A DNA stretch of 64,000 nt, taken from contig CP141157.1 in the NCBI GenBank assembly GCA_035233585.1, positions 51,488,001 to 51,552,000 on the forward strand, given 5' to 3'. Positions within the stretch are counted from its first letter, which is position 1; each line of letters begins with the position of its first letter. The notes under the pieces were generated by a model. The model did no database searches, was not told the DNA's origin, and saw nothing but the letters and a program-made list of their open reading frames with translations. The translations under genes were made by a program, and so were the position numbers. This DNA is from Antiaris toxicaria. Its lineage: Eukaryota; Streptophyta; Magnoliopsida; Rosales; Moraceae. This document shows positions 1 to 10,559 of the stretch, piece by piece.

Positions 1-3000
1 CCATTGAGAAGATTATAGGCTTCTTCTCATCAGCCAGATATCCACTGTCGCACAAACAAATCGGATATTTAGAACACGCAGTCAGATTAATGATCCTTGT
101 TTTAATTCAATAAGACAAAAAGGACTGGAAATTTCAGGATCACTTACATGTGCTCATTGTTATCCTCCCCACTGTAAAGCAGCTCTTCAATGGCAGGATG
201 GAACGATGTGAATCGCTTCTGTTTCTCGAAGTAAGGGAAATATACAGACTGATCGGCGCCAGGTGCAGCAATGTTGAACTTTGGATCGAAGACGTTGATG
301 CCTGAGACAACTCTGCATAGGCCTGGCAGGGTAAATGCAGTATGGCTTTCATATTGTCCTGGTCTGTCCTTGCTGCAAATCATCAGAATATGAATTTCTA
401 TTTTAAGTAACTAATCAGGAGAATTTCCGTCTTCTCTAATAAAATCAAATGAGAAAGAACCTGCTAAGTTTAATGGTTTCTAACCTTCCTGCAATCTCCT
501 GAAATGTGCTAGCAATGATGAAATCTGTTGCATTCATGGAAATGGTATCAGCAAGAAATTGGCATGAAAAATGGTACTTCGGATCTAGTTCCTTCCACTT
601 GATGTCCGAATCTTCATATTTGGTCTTCTCCAAAGCATGTGCAATAGTTCCCTGGCCATATTCAGAGCAATTTGGATATGTAACTAATATGAATAAGAAA
701 AAATATATTTTGTCTCTCCACAAAATGATACATAACAAATAAATAAATAACCTGAGTTATCCCAAGTTTGTTAGCCATAATGGAAGCAACCAGATTCCCA
801 TCAGTGTAGTTTCCGATAACAAGATCCGGCTGGCCATCCATGTGGTTAAGGATCTTGGCAGTAGCATCCTAGTGATTCAAAAGAAAATATGGAGTTAATA
901 ATTCAAAAACACAGGAAAAGTGATCATACAAAAAGCGATCGATAACGAAACATGCCTTTGCATATTTCTCGAGATAAGGATAGATGTCGAAGCGGGAAAC
1001 CCATTGGTTGAGAACCCCTTTTTCTGTCTTAAATGGCACCCTGAGGATGTGAGAGTACTTGGTGCCTATGATCTCTTCCAACTCCTGATTGCATTTGGTC
1101 CCCTCTGCGTCCGGAATGAGCCGCGTTACCTGTTACGTCATGAGTGCATAATTATATCATACATAATCCAGATTATACTGCCTTAATTGAAGAATCATTG
1201 CTCTTGTTTTCTTCATCCGATCTAGTATAACTCACCACCAAAATTTGGGGTTTGACATTGAGTCCTTGTTGCTTGATTCTGTGAAGCAGCTCTTCCTCAA
1301 GAGCTCTCACTTGATCAAGAATATAGACCACCTGTTTTAGTAAAATCACCTCAAAATCTTAGGTTAATCTAGAACAACAAACTTAAGACATGTACATTAA
1401 AATTTAACTAAAAAATTTTAATCCAACCTGTCCACCAGTATCTGGCAAGCCAAGAACATCTGATTGGCCAAAGTAGCCATGAGGAGAGAATATCGCAACA
1501 TTAAATATGGTCGGAATCCTGCTAAAGAATTTCTCCATGTTTAACGGGTCCGGTGCTTGCAGTACTTCTGAGAGGAATCTCATTGTCTCTTTTACTCTTT
1601 CTGCAGTATCTCCCCATCCCTTTTCAAAGCCCCACTCTTTAAATCTGAAAAATAGACGTGATTTTTTAAGTAATTGACATGATTCCGTAAGCCTTTATCG
1701 GACAAATATGTGAGAAAATATGACGGGCTTTGGTTCTATTTTTAAAAATAATTTTTTATTTTTAAAAATATAAACTATAAAAATTATTTTATAATAGCGT
1801 TTATTTATTTAATTTATTCAAAATTATTTCAAAAATATTATTTTTAATTATTTTATTTTTTCACACTAAACAAAAAAAGAAAGTTGTTTTCAATTTTTTT
1901 TTTCTCCTTCTTTTTACTGTCTCTCTTTCTCTCTATTTGTATAGCATTGATGACAATGATTATATCTGACAATGATTTTATCTTTGGTGAAGGGTAATAA
2001 TCCCCTCATAATGATGACCACAAACTTGCGATTCAAATCTTGTGAAGACTATTATCATGACAGCCTCTATTTTGTTACGAAAGGACAACAACTATAAATT
2101 AGTGAGACGGTCCCTTTACGATGATGATCACAGGCTCACGATCTCATAATAATTTATTTTTTGTTATTTTTTTAATTAAACATAAATATGTTTTCATAAA
2201 ATACTCATTTATTAAATAGGTGTTTAAAAATAATATAACTAAAAAGAGTTTTATCTTTATATTTATTAAAATATATACTCAGAAAATATAATCAAACACA
2301 ATTTCAAAAATGTTCAACACAGTTCTTAAAACATTCTTATTTTTAATTTATTTAAAAACAAAAAATATTTCAAAATCAATATCAAATGCAACCTATATTT
2401 TTATCACCTTGGCTCAAAGTTTTGGTAAGGAGTGCCCTTTGGAAGCGCTGCGAGGTAAACATCAGCTACAATAAGTGCCATTTGAAGCTTGGATGCAGTG
2501 TTTAGAGTGTCATTTAACATAAGTTTCTGCCAAAAAAAAATTACTAGCTTTATTAAGATCCATAATAAAAATCGAAACGATATTTGGCTTTTGTAGATAT
2601 TTGTGAGCTGAATTCTTGTTTTCCCCTTACATCTCCTTGATAGTTTAGTGAAAGTAAGTAGTCCACAAGCGGCTGCGCGCACTCCAATCTCCCGTTAAGC
2701 TTCGAAATCACGAACTTTGAAATGAAACTGAGTCCATTTCCGATTGAGGAAGACAGTGTTAAGTGAGGAACAGAGTAGTTGACTGCTCCAAAGTCAACCT
2801 CCAATGCATTTTCATCATTTGCCCTGCATTGCATAGTGATAAAAAATTATGATAGTCACTCACATATCCTTGAGTTAAGGCTAATTAAGCATTTTCGCCG
2901 TCATCTTTTTAATTGTTCGGTTTTTAAAGCTTTGTCAATAGAAATTCAGCACTGAAAAGGAAGCTGTGAAAGAAAAGAAATCAAAACCGAGTTCTTATTT

Positions 3001-3569
3001 TTACCATTTCTCATCATAAATCATTTCCTTGAATTTCAAGTAATCTGTGGTGCTGATGGCCTCCACTGCGAGATCTTCGGAGCTGACTTTAACAAATTCC
3101 CAGATTCCGGGGTTTGGCCTTATGGCAAAGGCAACATGTGGAGGGACAACAACGGCTTCCTGAAAAATTTTAGACAATTTTGTCAAATGAAGCCTATTAC
3201 CCTACTAAATTCATTTTATAGCTAACAAAAAACAAAAGAAAAAGAGATCAAAAAAGTCGTTGCAGGCTTAATCTAACGTCGATTTTATACCCATTTTGAA
3301 CATTAAGACAAGGAAAATGATAATGTAAAAACCTGAGTAGAACACAGTATGTAGCCAAGAACACCCTCCAAGACATGGTTTCTCTCAACCTTGTCGTCAA
3401 TGACTTTCGCCATTTCATCCATCAAGTGGTGAAGTTTCATCATCCTTCTTCCCTTTTCGATGTACTTAGCGAAGCACTTCTTCATGTGGTACTGGCTCTG
3501 CCGCAGCGCCTCCGGCATGGTTTCGGCTATGGCCTGATCCGATCTCTTTCTGGTGGGTGTAGAAGCCAT
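1..3569 (-). CDS. SUS6-like: Sucrose synthase, SUS5/6/7-type, 3' end cut by window edge
   Basis: Sucrose synthase reversibly converts sucrose and UDP to UDP-glucose and fructose in the cytosol or at the plasma membrane and phloem. Coding exons, in gene order: 3333-3569, 3005-3159, 2631-2823, 2408-2526, 1428-1644, 1236-1331, 956-1129, 752-868, 485-651, 148-372 and 1-44 (continues). They join in frame into 581 residues of a usual 800-900. The start MASTPTRKRSDQ is followed by the SUS N-terminal regulatory domain (about 1-260). The GT-B domain then begins with FGQSDVLGLPDTGGQ (about 293-307) and continues through GNYTDGNLVAS, GTIAHALEKTKYEDSD, DRPGQYESHTAF and FNIAAPGADQSVYFPY. HIGYLADEKKPIIFSM at the edge resembles the SUS5/6/7 clade more than SUS1/4. 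The C-terminal UDP-binding half lies outside. Intron 7 (869 side to 955) has a GC donor; intron 4 (1645-2407) holds a transposon. Family certain, clade likely. Confidence 0.95.
1725..2393 (-). mobile_element. Family B non-autonomous element inside sucrose synthase intron 4
   Basis: Read on the minus strand, this stretch follows the 15.5-kb and 19.6-kb family B copies almost from end to end: TTTGATATTGATTTTGAAAT near one end, a phrase about a long A/T run, then a central section with direct repeats of gatgatgac-like words, a GA/CT-rich tract, and A/T-rich ends rich in tttttaaaaat. The element makes up most of a 763-base intron. No coding capacity. Its ends are imperfect inverted repeats and no clean target duplication is visible. 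Confidence 0.7.
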
Positions 3570-3760
3570 TCAAGTCTTGGCTAAAAAGAAACAAGGGTAA
3601 ATTACTTAGCCTTAATTTGAAAAGAAATGTACTTAGATTTGCTTTGTCTTCATGTTTCCATGCAATATTTATAGGGCTAATTATAAGTTATATATGCATG
3701 CATGGCTAGCTCATAAATTAAAATTTTGGTAGCTTTGCTTACTTGATTTTAGTTTCGTCA
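3570..3760 (-). promoter_or_regulatory. Sucrose synthase 5' leader: candidate leader intron or TATA promoter
   Basis: Two readings compete. On the minus strand a pyrimidine-rich stretch ending TTTCTTTTTAG sits 11 bases before the ATG (AG at 3582-3581) and looks like a 3' splice site; a GTAAGC donor at 3742-3737 would make a leader intron of about 160 bases, as is common in plant SUS genes. Alternatively CTATAAATA at 3674-3666, about 100 bases upstream of the ATG, is a good TATA box for a short unspliced leader. Sequence alone does not decide. Confidence 0.45.
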
Positions 3761-3980
3761 AGAATTCAGGATTCTGAATTTTGTTTTCTTGGGAATTCAA
3801 ATGGGGTCCACAAAGAAGGTGCAACTAGAGGAGAAAGAACATTCTCATCAAAAAGTAAAGGAGAATATATTAAAAGAAATAAGGGTGTTTCTGTGACAGG
3901 ATATTGTTTTCTATCAGTGACAAGAATCGATGTTTTAATTGTTGGATTGGTTTTTGAACTGTCTAATAAATGATTTAATA

Positions 3981-4345
3981 GGATATTTGGTAAATATATT
4001 GTGTTCGCGTTGCATTTAAATGTAATGTATTGAATGCATTTTGTATTTGGATAAAAAGTATTTACTTTGCATTTAAATACAATATATGTTTAGATGAAAA
4101 ATATTGAAATTATATTTTAGAGTTAAAAAATTGATGTAATTAATAAAAGTAGATAGAAAAAGTTAAATAAAAAGAGAATACGATGTAAATAGATTTTAAA
4201 AATTAATTTTTCAAATATTGAGAAATAGTAAATGTATTTGAGGTACGGTAAAAAAACATTATATTTAAATTTAAAATTTTTGCGTTTATATAAAAATTAC
4301 ATTGTGTTTAAATATAATATGAACGTAATATAGAAAACAAACGCC
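3981..4345. mobile_element. Family A MITE-like element, copy 1
   Basis: About 365 bases, AT-rich and non-coding. It opens with ggatatttggtaaatatatt and closes with aaaacaaacgcc, whose complement (ggcgtttgtttt) is an imperfect inverted match to the opening. Inside are repeated phrases such as gcatttaaatacaat and gataaaaagtatt, which recur at 6761, 53763 and 54952. Typical of a miniature inverted-repeat transposon that needs a transposase encoded elsewhere. No clear target duplication seen. Confidence 0.65.
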
Positions 4346-4420
4346 TCATAAATATTTGTGTATTATGTATAAATTTTAAACATAACCATTCATAAATGAA
4401 ACAATTAAAAAATTAATTTA

Positions 4421-4533
4421 ATAGTTAAAATAGTTCTTGTTGATAATATAAAATAAGGAGTCTTATTATAAAATAATCTAATAATTAAAATATAGCTTTT
4501 ATTGATAATACAAAATAAGAAGTCTTATTACAA
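4421..4533. repeat. Two-copy tandem repeat, about 61-base unit
   Basis: The units at 4421 and 4481 both read atarttaaaata..., then ttgataata, aaataag and agtcttatta. They differ at several positions, so the duplication is not recent. The surrounding 4350-6100 is AT-rich with no gene seen; a moderately GC-richer part at 4600-5150 shows no extended coding frame. Confidence 0.6.
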
Positions 4534-6127
4534 CAGAAGATCTAAAAAATAATAATCTAAGAAAAGAAAGAATAAACTAAAACAAAGGTAAAAGAATATA
4601 ACAATAGGACAAGATTCTTGTTCAAGGGACAAGTTTAAAGACAGGTTTAGTCTCTCACGGAAGTAGTAGTATCATTCTTTTCTTGCTTTTTAACTCCTTG
4701 ATAGGTTAGCCAAAGACATAAGGAATTTGGCATCTCTAAGACAGCTCCTTAATTTACTCATCATGAACAATATTCTCATTGCACTTTTTATTTCCTTTTA
4801 GGTTTTCAAGCATATACAGTATCGTGCCACGGTCTGCCACGTACTGTTTATTGCCTTTCCCATATGTGTTTTGTAAAATGATCTTTACACGATTTGCAAA
4901 AAGAAAAGTTACGTCCAGCAGAACTTAGTCAGGGTGGTAAGCCTACTCGTTCTCGTACAAAAGTTTAATTAGATGGAATGGTTGCAGTAATCTATTTTGA
5001 AAGGGATTTATGTAACACGTAGGGCTGCAAAACTACTCCAGATATCCTAAAAAATGTAAGGAAAAAAAAAAAGTTGAAGAATGTGAATAAGTTGGGAAAA
5101 GATGTGCATACAGGAAAAGAGCAAAAGTCATGATCATGGCCACAAACGTGCACGTTTTCACTCGCTTATTACGAGCTCTTTTTCTTTAGCTTTTGCATAG
5201 GATGTTGTTTGGAAACTAATTTCGAAACTAGTTCTTTCGGTCTACAACGCGACTTGAGAGAAGGATGTCTCGAGTCTGGTTTATGAGATAAGGAGATCCG
5301 TCTCGAGTTGTTTAGCATTTTTATTATATGATAATGTATTTTCTTTTAATTTATCTAATCAGATTTGGTCAAATAATGATCATACGAGACTGATTTGTAT
5401 GAATAATATTAGTGTATGCTTAAAAATATATAATATTAGTGTTTGAATAATATATTGTTTAATCACTTGCTATAGTTATGGAGAGCAAGGGGATAAAGAC
5501 CAATGAGATCGCATTGCCTCCTGTAAAACAATTCACTTAAACAAAAGAGTGTGTTTTAGGAAAACTCTAGACAAATCCTAACTTACATTAAGTTGGTCCA
5601 TTCTATTGCATGACCAGATTCACCCGAGTTTGGTTATTTAGGACTACCCGATAAAATGACCAAGTATTGAAGTAATCTATGATAGGAAAATATAACAAAT
5701 TAAAATAGTGCTGCCAATAGAAAGTGATTCTCACGACACAAAATCCATAGGTAGGACACACTCAATTAGTTGTTGTGTTTTTTTTTTTTTTTTTACCAAA
5801 CATCAAATTAACCAAATTTAGGATAAAATATAAAAAATAAAACAATAACACAAGGATTTAACGTTGTTCGACTTTTGACTTGGTCCACAGGCAGAGACAG
5901 CAAAGAAAATCCACTATAAACTAAAGGAGACTATAAAAATCTAACAAATATCTTTCACCACCCAAATCCTAAATATACCAAAATCTCTCAACCTAAAAGA
6001 AAGAACACCAATATCAAAGATAAGAATTCTTTAACAAAATCTCAGTCAAAAGAAAAAAAAATAGAATATGTATCAATAGGAATACATTCATGTGCGGCTA
6101 TTATATTGATTCACGTTTTAGTTAGCA

Positions 6128-6294
6128 TATGTATATATGATTAATAAAAATAATAGAAAAAGTGAAATAATAAATAATGATTGTATTGAATTTAAAATAT
6201 GATGTAATTGATATTTGAATGTAATACTTTTACATTTAAATGAAAATTATATTAAATTTGAATATAATATAAATACAATATTGTAAACAAATGG
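6128..6294. mobile_element. Family A MITE-like element, truncated copy
   Basis: Matches the right half of the 6761 and 54952 copies: gattaataaaaataatagaaa, then aatttaaaatatgatgt, and the ending atataaatacaatattgtaaac. The left half is missing. It lies about 470 bases before a full copy. Confidence 0.55.
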
Positions 6295-6760
6295 GACCTA
6301 AGTCGTTTTGTCCTGCTTAATACCACAATCACTAATAATATATTTTATCCTAACACATAGCTGCAAAAAAAGAGAAATGGGCTTTGAGCTCAACAAAGAT
6401 TTCATGGGCTTAGTTTAAAGCCACCCTAATAATCTTCACATTGACGAAAATTAAGCCAAGTAGAAAAAAATGAAAGTCCTTTGACATCTTCTCCTAAACT
6501 CCATATGGTTAATCACAAATTGCAATACCAAATAAGTTCAAGTGACGCTTGAACTTCCAACTAACAACCAACGTGATTGCCGTACTTGTCGCAACTAATG
6601 CGAAATAAATCAATTCGTCAAGTTTCACCTAGTTACAAATACTTGGATCTTTATCTACAATTTCTAACTTCCTTTTTTCAAATAGGATGACATTTATCAA
6701 AGAGTTTAGGCCCACATGTCTAACCCACTAATATCTCAAAGCATTGTTCAATTGATTTAT

Positions 6761-7112
6761 GGGATGTTTGGTAAATACATTGTATTTGTATTGTATTTAA
6801 ATGTAATGTGTTAAATACAATTTACATTTAGACAAAAAGTATTTGCATTATATTTGAATATAATATGTGTTTAGATAAAAAGTATTTAAATTGTATTTAA
6901 ATAATAAATATGTGATTTGATGGGTAAAAGTAGAGAGAAAAAAAGTGAAAGATAAAGAGAGTATGTAATATGATTAGTAAAAATAATAAAAAAGGAAATA
7001 ATAAATAGTATTTGTATTTGATTTAAATATGATGTGATTGATATTTGAGCGTAATATTTTTGTATTTAAATAAAAATTACATTATATTTAAATATAATAC
7101 AAATATAATACT
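6761..7112. mobile_element. Family A MITE-like element, copy 2
   Basis: About 350 bases. Opens gggatgtttggtaaatacat and shares gataaaaagtatt, tgatgggtaaaagta, and gattagtaaaaataataaaa with the 54952 copy in the same order. Non-coding. The end after aatacaaatataata is poorly defined. Confidence 0.65.
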
Positions 7113-7642
7113 GGAATTTGATTTGAAGCTAATTTGGCCTTTAAGGTACTTAGATAGATAAAAATTCATAACTAGTTGTTTAAAAATAGTTTCTGTCCAG
7201 TTTACAAAAAAAACATGAAACATGATTTTGAAGAGTTTTTGACAAAGTAATCTTCATAAAACTCTTAGACATCGAGTAGATCTAAAACTTCTCAATTAAT
7301 CTTAAAAGCTAAAAATGTTGTTTATTATGTCATTTAGACTAATTTCCAAGACTGAGCCTAAATAGAAGTTTTTAAGATATCATTGCTCTTCAACCACTTC
7401 TAATTTTGTTCTAAAGCATAAATCATAATCATAAATCACTATAAACATAATCACTTCTTGGACCTAGAGCCATACAACACAAAAAAATAAATAACCAAAA
7501 TCATAAATTTTATTATAACTCAAAATCAAATTCATATACTTGAAATCAATATTTTTGAAATTTTGAATTCGTCACGTGATTGTTTTTATTAAATCCCTCC
7601 ATGTCATATATCCAATTTTGGCTCGGTTTTGACAATATAGGT

Positions 7643-7772
7643 GGCGTTTGTTTTTATTCTTGAAAATGATTTTCCATTTTTAAAAACGCAGAAAATGAAA
7701 ACGGTTTCAAAATAGTGTTTGTTTATTTAATATTTTCAAAACCATTTTGAAAACACTGTTTTCAACTATGTT
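7643..7772 (-). mobile_element. Family B element, terminal fragment
   Basis: Reads ggcgtttgtttttattcttg, then ccatttttaaaaacg, then tgtttgtttatttaat, and stops at ttttgaaaacactgttttc. This is the reverse complement of the right-hand end of the full family B copies at 15.5 and 19.6 kb. Only about 130 bases remain. Confidence 0.55.
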
Positions 7773-8637
7773 ACAGAGCCTAAGTCATTTTATCCTGCTT
7801 AATACCACAAGAATGGAGGCAGGCCGGACAAAAGAGGTTCTCTCACATTCCTTTTTTTTTTTTTTTTTTTAAGGGAAAAATGGTCCTCTCATCTACACGT
7901 GCAACGGGACAGCCCTTTTTTTATTTTCCCGCGGTATGGAATAAATGGAATCCGGCATCATTTTGCGAACAAAAGAAAGTACTGATTCTATGAAGTTAAC
8001 AGAAAAAGAAAAGTTCAAAAAGATAAGCCCAGAGGAGCTGGCAGAGACCATACAAGATTGGAAGAAAATAAACACTGCTCACTTTGGAGTCCTCTTGTTA
8101 TTTTGCCAAAATGCCAGAACTTAAAAGAAAATGTGACAATTTCCAACTTATTTGGAGGCTTTGATTCACGTTATGAACCAGTGTATATAAACATTATTAA
8201 AAAAAGTAAAAAATATATATATATATTAACTTAGTTGAAGGTGAACCATTACGGAATTCAAACTCTATGCTCAATAGCTAAAGATAGATGTAAAAGTATT
8301 ATTGGTTTTGAAAACTTACATGTATATTTTTATGAAGTTAAGAGTAGAAAGATTTTAATACTACAACTTATGTAATGGAGTCAGTTATAAAATCATCAGT
8401 AGATTATGTTTATAACTATGTTAAACTTAAACTTATAATCATTCGGTCACTACTTGTGAAACAAAGCTATTATATATAAATATTTCAACGTGGAAAATCA
8501 CTCTATGGTAGTAATGAACACACGGGCGAGCCACATAATTGTTCAAAAGCATTAAGTAAGCCAAACTTTTCTCTCGCAGTAAGAGAGGAATAAAAATAAA
8601 AAGTACACAAATTTAACACAGACCATACACATAATTA

Positions 8638-10099
8638 TTAATGGCCAATCTTCATGAGTGTCTTCCAAGCTTGGCGGTTGGAGATGGTCTCCCACCAAGC
8701 ATTGACATTCATCCTCTCCGTCACTAGGTGTCCCATTTTGGCTTCCTCCACCAGATACCTAATCCCCGGAAGATGGCTGAGATCGGCCAGTGTGAAGGCG
8801 TTGCCGGCTAGGTAGCCGCCGCTCTTGGCCAATCGCTCCTCGTACACGTCGAGCACTTTCTCCAGCTTTTGCTCACAGCTACGCACCAAAACCAAGTCCC
8901 CCTTCTCCCCCATCCTCGGCAGGATCACGATCTGCTGCACCATGGTTTGGACCAAGTCGTTGAAGTTGTGAGCCTCTACTTCTAGCCATTGGTCCACCAC
9001 CGCTCTCTCCTCCGCCGTCGCTCCCAATAGGTCCGGTCCACGGTCCGCATACTTGGTCGCATAGTACCTTATGATGGCCCTAGACTCTGAAGAAAATTTT
9101 CCTTATAATTATGTTGCATGGTTCTTATCATGTGTAAGTTCATGGTGAAAAAAATTTCCCATGACCCTTCGTTTTGAAAAGTGGAAGACAAAAAAAAAAA
9201 AAAAAAAGATTTGCTTATAAGGGATAAAAAAATGTCTTTTTTTACCGAAAAGCCTGAATTCCCCATCTTCAATGACTGGAACTTGTCCAAATGGCTGTGA
9301 GAAAGAATTGAACATTTAACGCAAGATTAAAGTCATTTTATATTAGGAATATGAGAAATTATAGTAAATAACAATTTGTAAAAAATAATTAAAGTATATA
9401 GTACGTTTTTAAAATATTTATAACATAAATAGAATTTTTACCAGATAAATAAAGTATTTAAAATACGTAAATAAATTATTTATTTAATAAATATATAAAA
9501 AATTATTTATATATATATAAACACGTTATTTATTTAATAAATCTGATATAAATAAATCATTTATATTATATCTGATATTCATTATAAATATTTTAAAAAT
9601 CTGTTACTTACTTTGGTTATTTTTTTGAAAACTGTTATTCACAAATTTGATGGTTAAACAATAAAACTCGTTTATTATTAAATTATGCTGCATAGATATC
9701 TCCTTGTAACACTCTTCCTCTTTATTTTTGTGTACTTTCATATGCCCCCACATACATACAGACTTTTTCTATTCTCTGGCACCCCCGGACGATTGCAGGA
9801 GAGAGAAAGAGGAGAGAAAGTTTGAAGGTGATTAACCATTTATTTTTTATATAACAGCCAAGAATGAACCGCATATGCATAACTGACTTTTCACATATAT
9901 ACATATATACATATATATATATATATAACATAACATAGCATAACAGGTATACCTGCAGGAGAAGGAAGTCTGGTCGCTTTTGCTCCCCTGCTTGGAGGTC
10001 GACACGAACAATCTCAAACTCTACTCCTTTCTCCAGAAAGCAAGCCAGAGCCCTCTGCGAGCAGGCTGACCTCATTGAGCCGTACACTTTCACTACCAT
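8638..10099 (-). CDS. GSTF: Phi-class glutathione S-transferase (GSTF)
   Basis: Joins glutathione to electrophiles, or acts as a flavonoid/anthocyanin carrier, in the cytosol. Exons 9953-10099, 9246-9294 and 8638-9086 join in frame (introns GT-AG) to 214 residues, the usual phi-class length and three-exon structure. The thioredoxin-fold N-terminus has MVVKVYGSMRSACSQR, with Ser11 in the place of the phi catalytic serine; the glutathione-binding segment is PFGQVPVIEDGEFRLFESRA (residues 50-69). The helical C-terminal domain contains VVDQWLEVEAHNF and the conserved FTLADLSHLPG. The short 49-base middle exon is typical. It is similar to the GSTF11/12 (TT19/AN9) branch in length and in MVVKVYG and LADLSHLPG, but it keeps the catalytic serine, so I do not call it an anthocyanin transporter. 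Coding sequence is GC-rich against AT-rich introns. Confidence 0.95.
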
Positions 10100-10214
10100 T
10101 TTTCTTACTATAACAGATTAGTTAAGGATGTTCTACACAGTCTACAAAATTAATCCGAACCCATTCAATATTAATTAGACTTTGATATTGTTCAATGAGT
10201 GTAGCTAAAGTTGG

Positions 10215-10280
10215 ATCTGTTATATATAGTAGACGCCGAAAGATCACTATTAACTTACCCACGTGGTTGTTGCCACGTGA
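10215..10280 (-). promoter_or_regulatory. GSTF core promoter: TATA box and two G-boxes
   Basis: On the minus strand a TATA box (CTATATATAACA) covers about 10229-10218, some 120 bases upstream of the ATG. Two perfect CACGTG G-boxes lie just beyond at 10260-10265 (within palindromic CCACGTGG) and 10274-10279, centres 14 bases apart. G-boxes bind bZIP and bHLH (MYC, PIF) factors, so light, jasmonate or ABA control is an inference. Confidence 0.6.
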
Positions 10281-10559
10281 ATTCGTCTTTTACTTACCTC
10301 CTTTCATAGTATGTTTTCGAGTTTCATTATCAATTTTGGATGTTTTTCCTTTTTTGGTCGTCAACTCAGAAGCGATAATGGGGGTTGTCACATGCCAATA
10401 TGTCATTACCGCCGGCAGGCTTGAGCCGGTGGTTGCGTATAGAGAAGAACGATCTCGGTCATGGGTCACCCACCGTTGCTTTGACTTTGTTTTTGCTTGT
10501 TTTTGTTTTTTTGTCTTGATATATTATATAGCTTCTTTTAAGATCCTATGAATTGTCCA

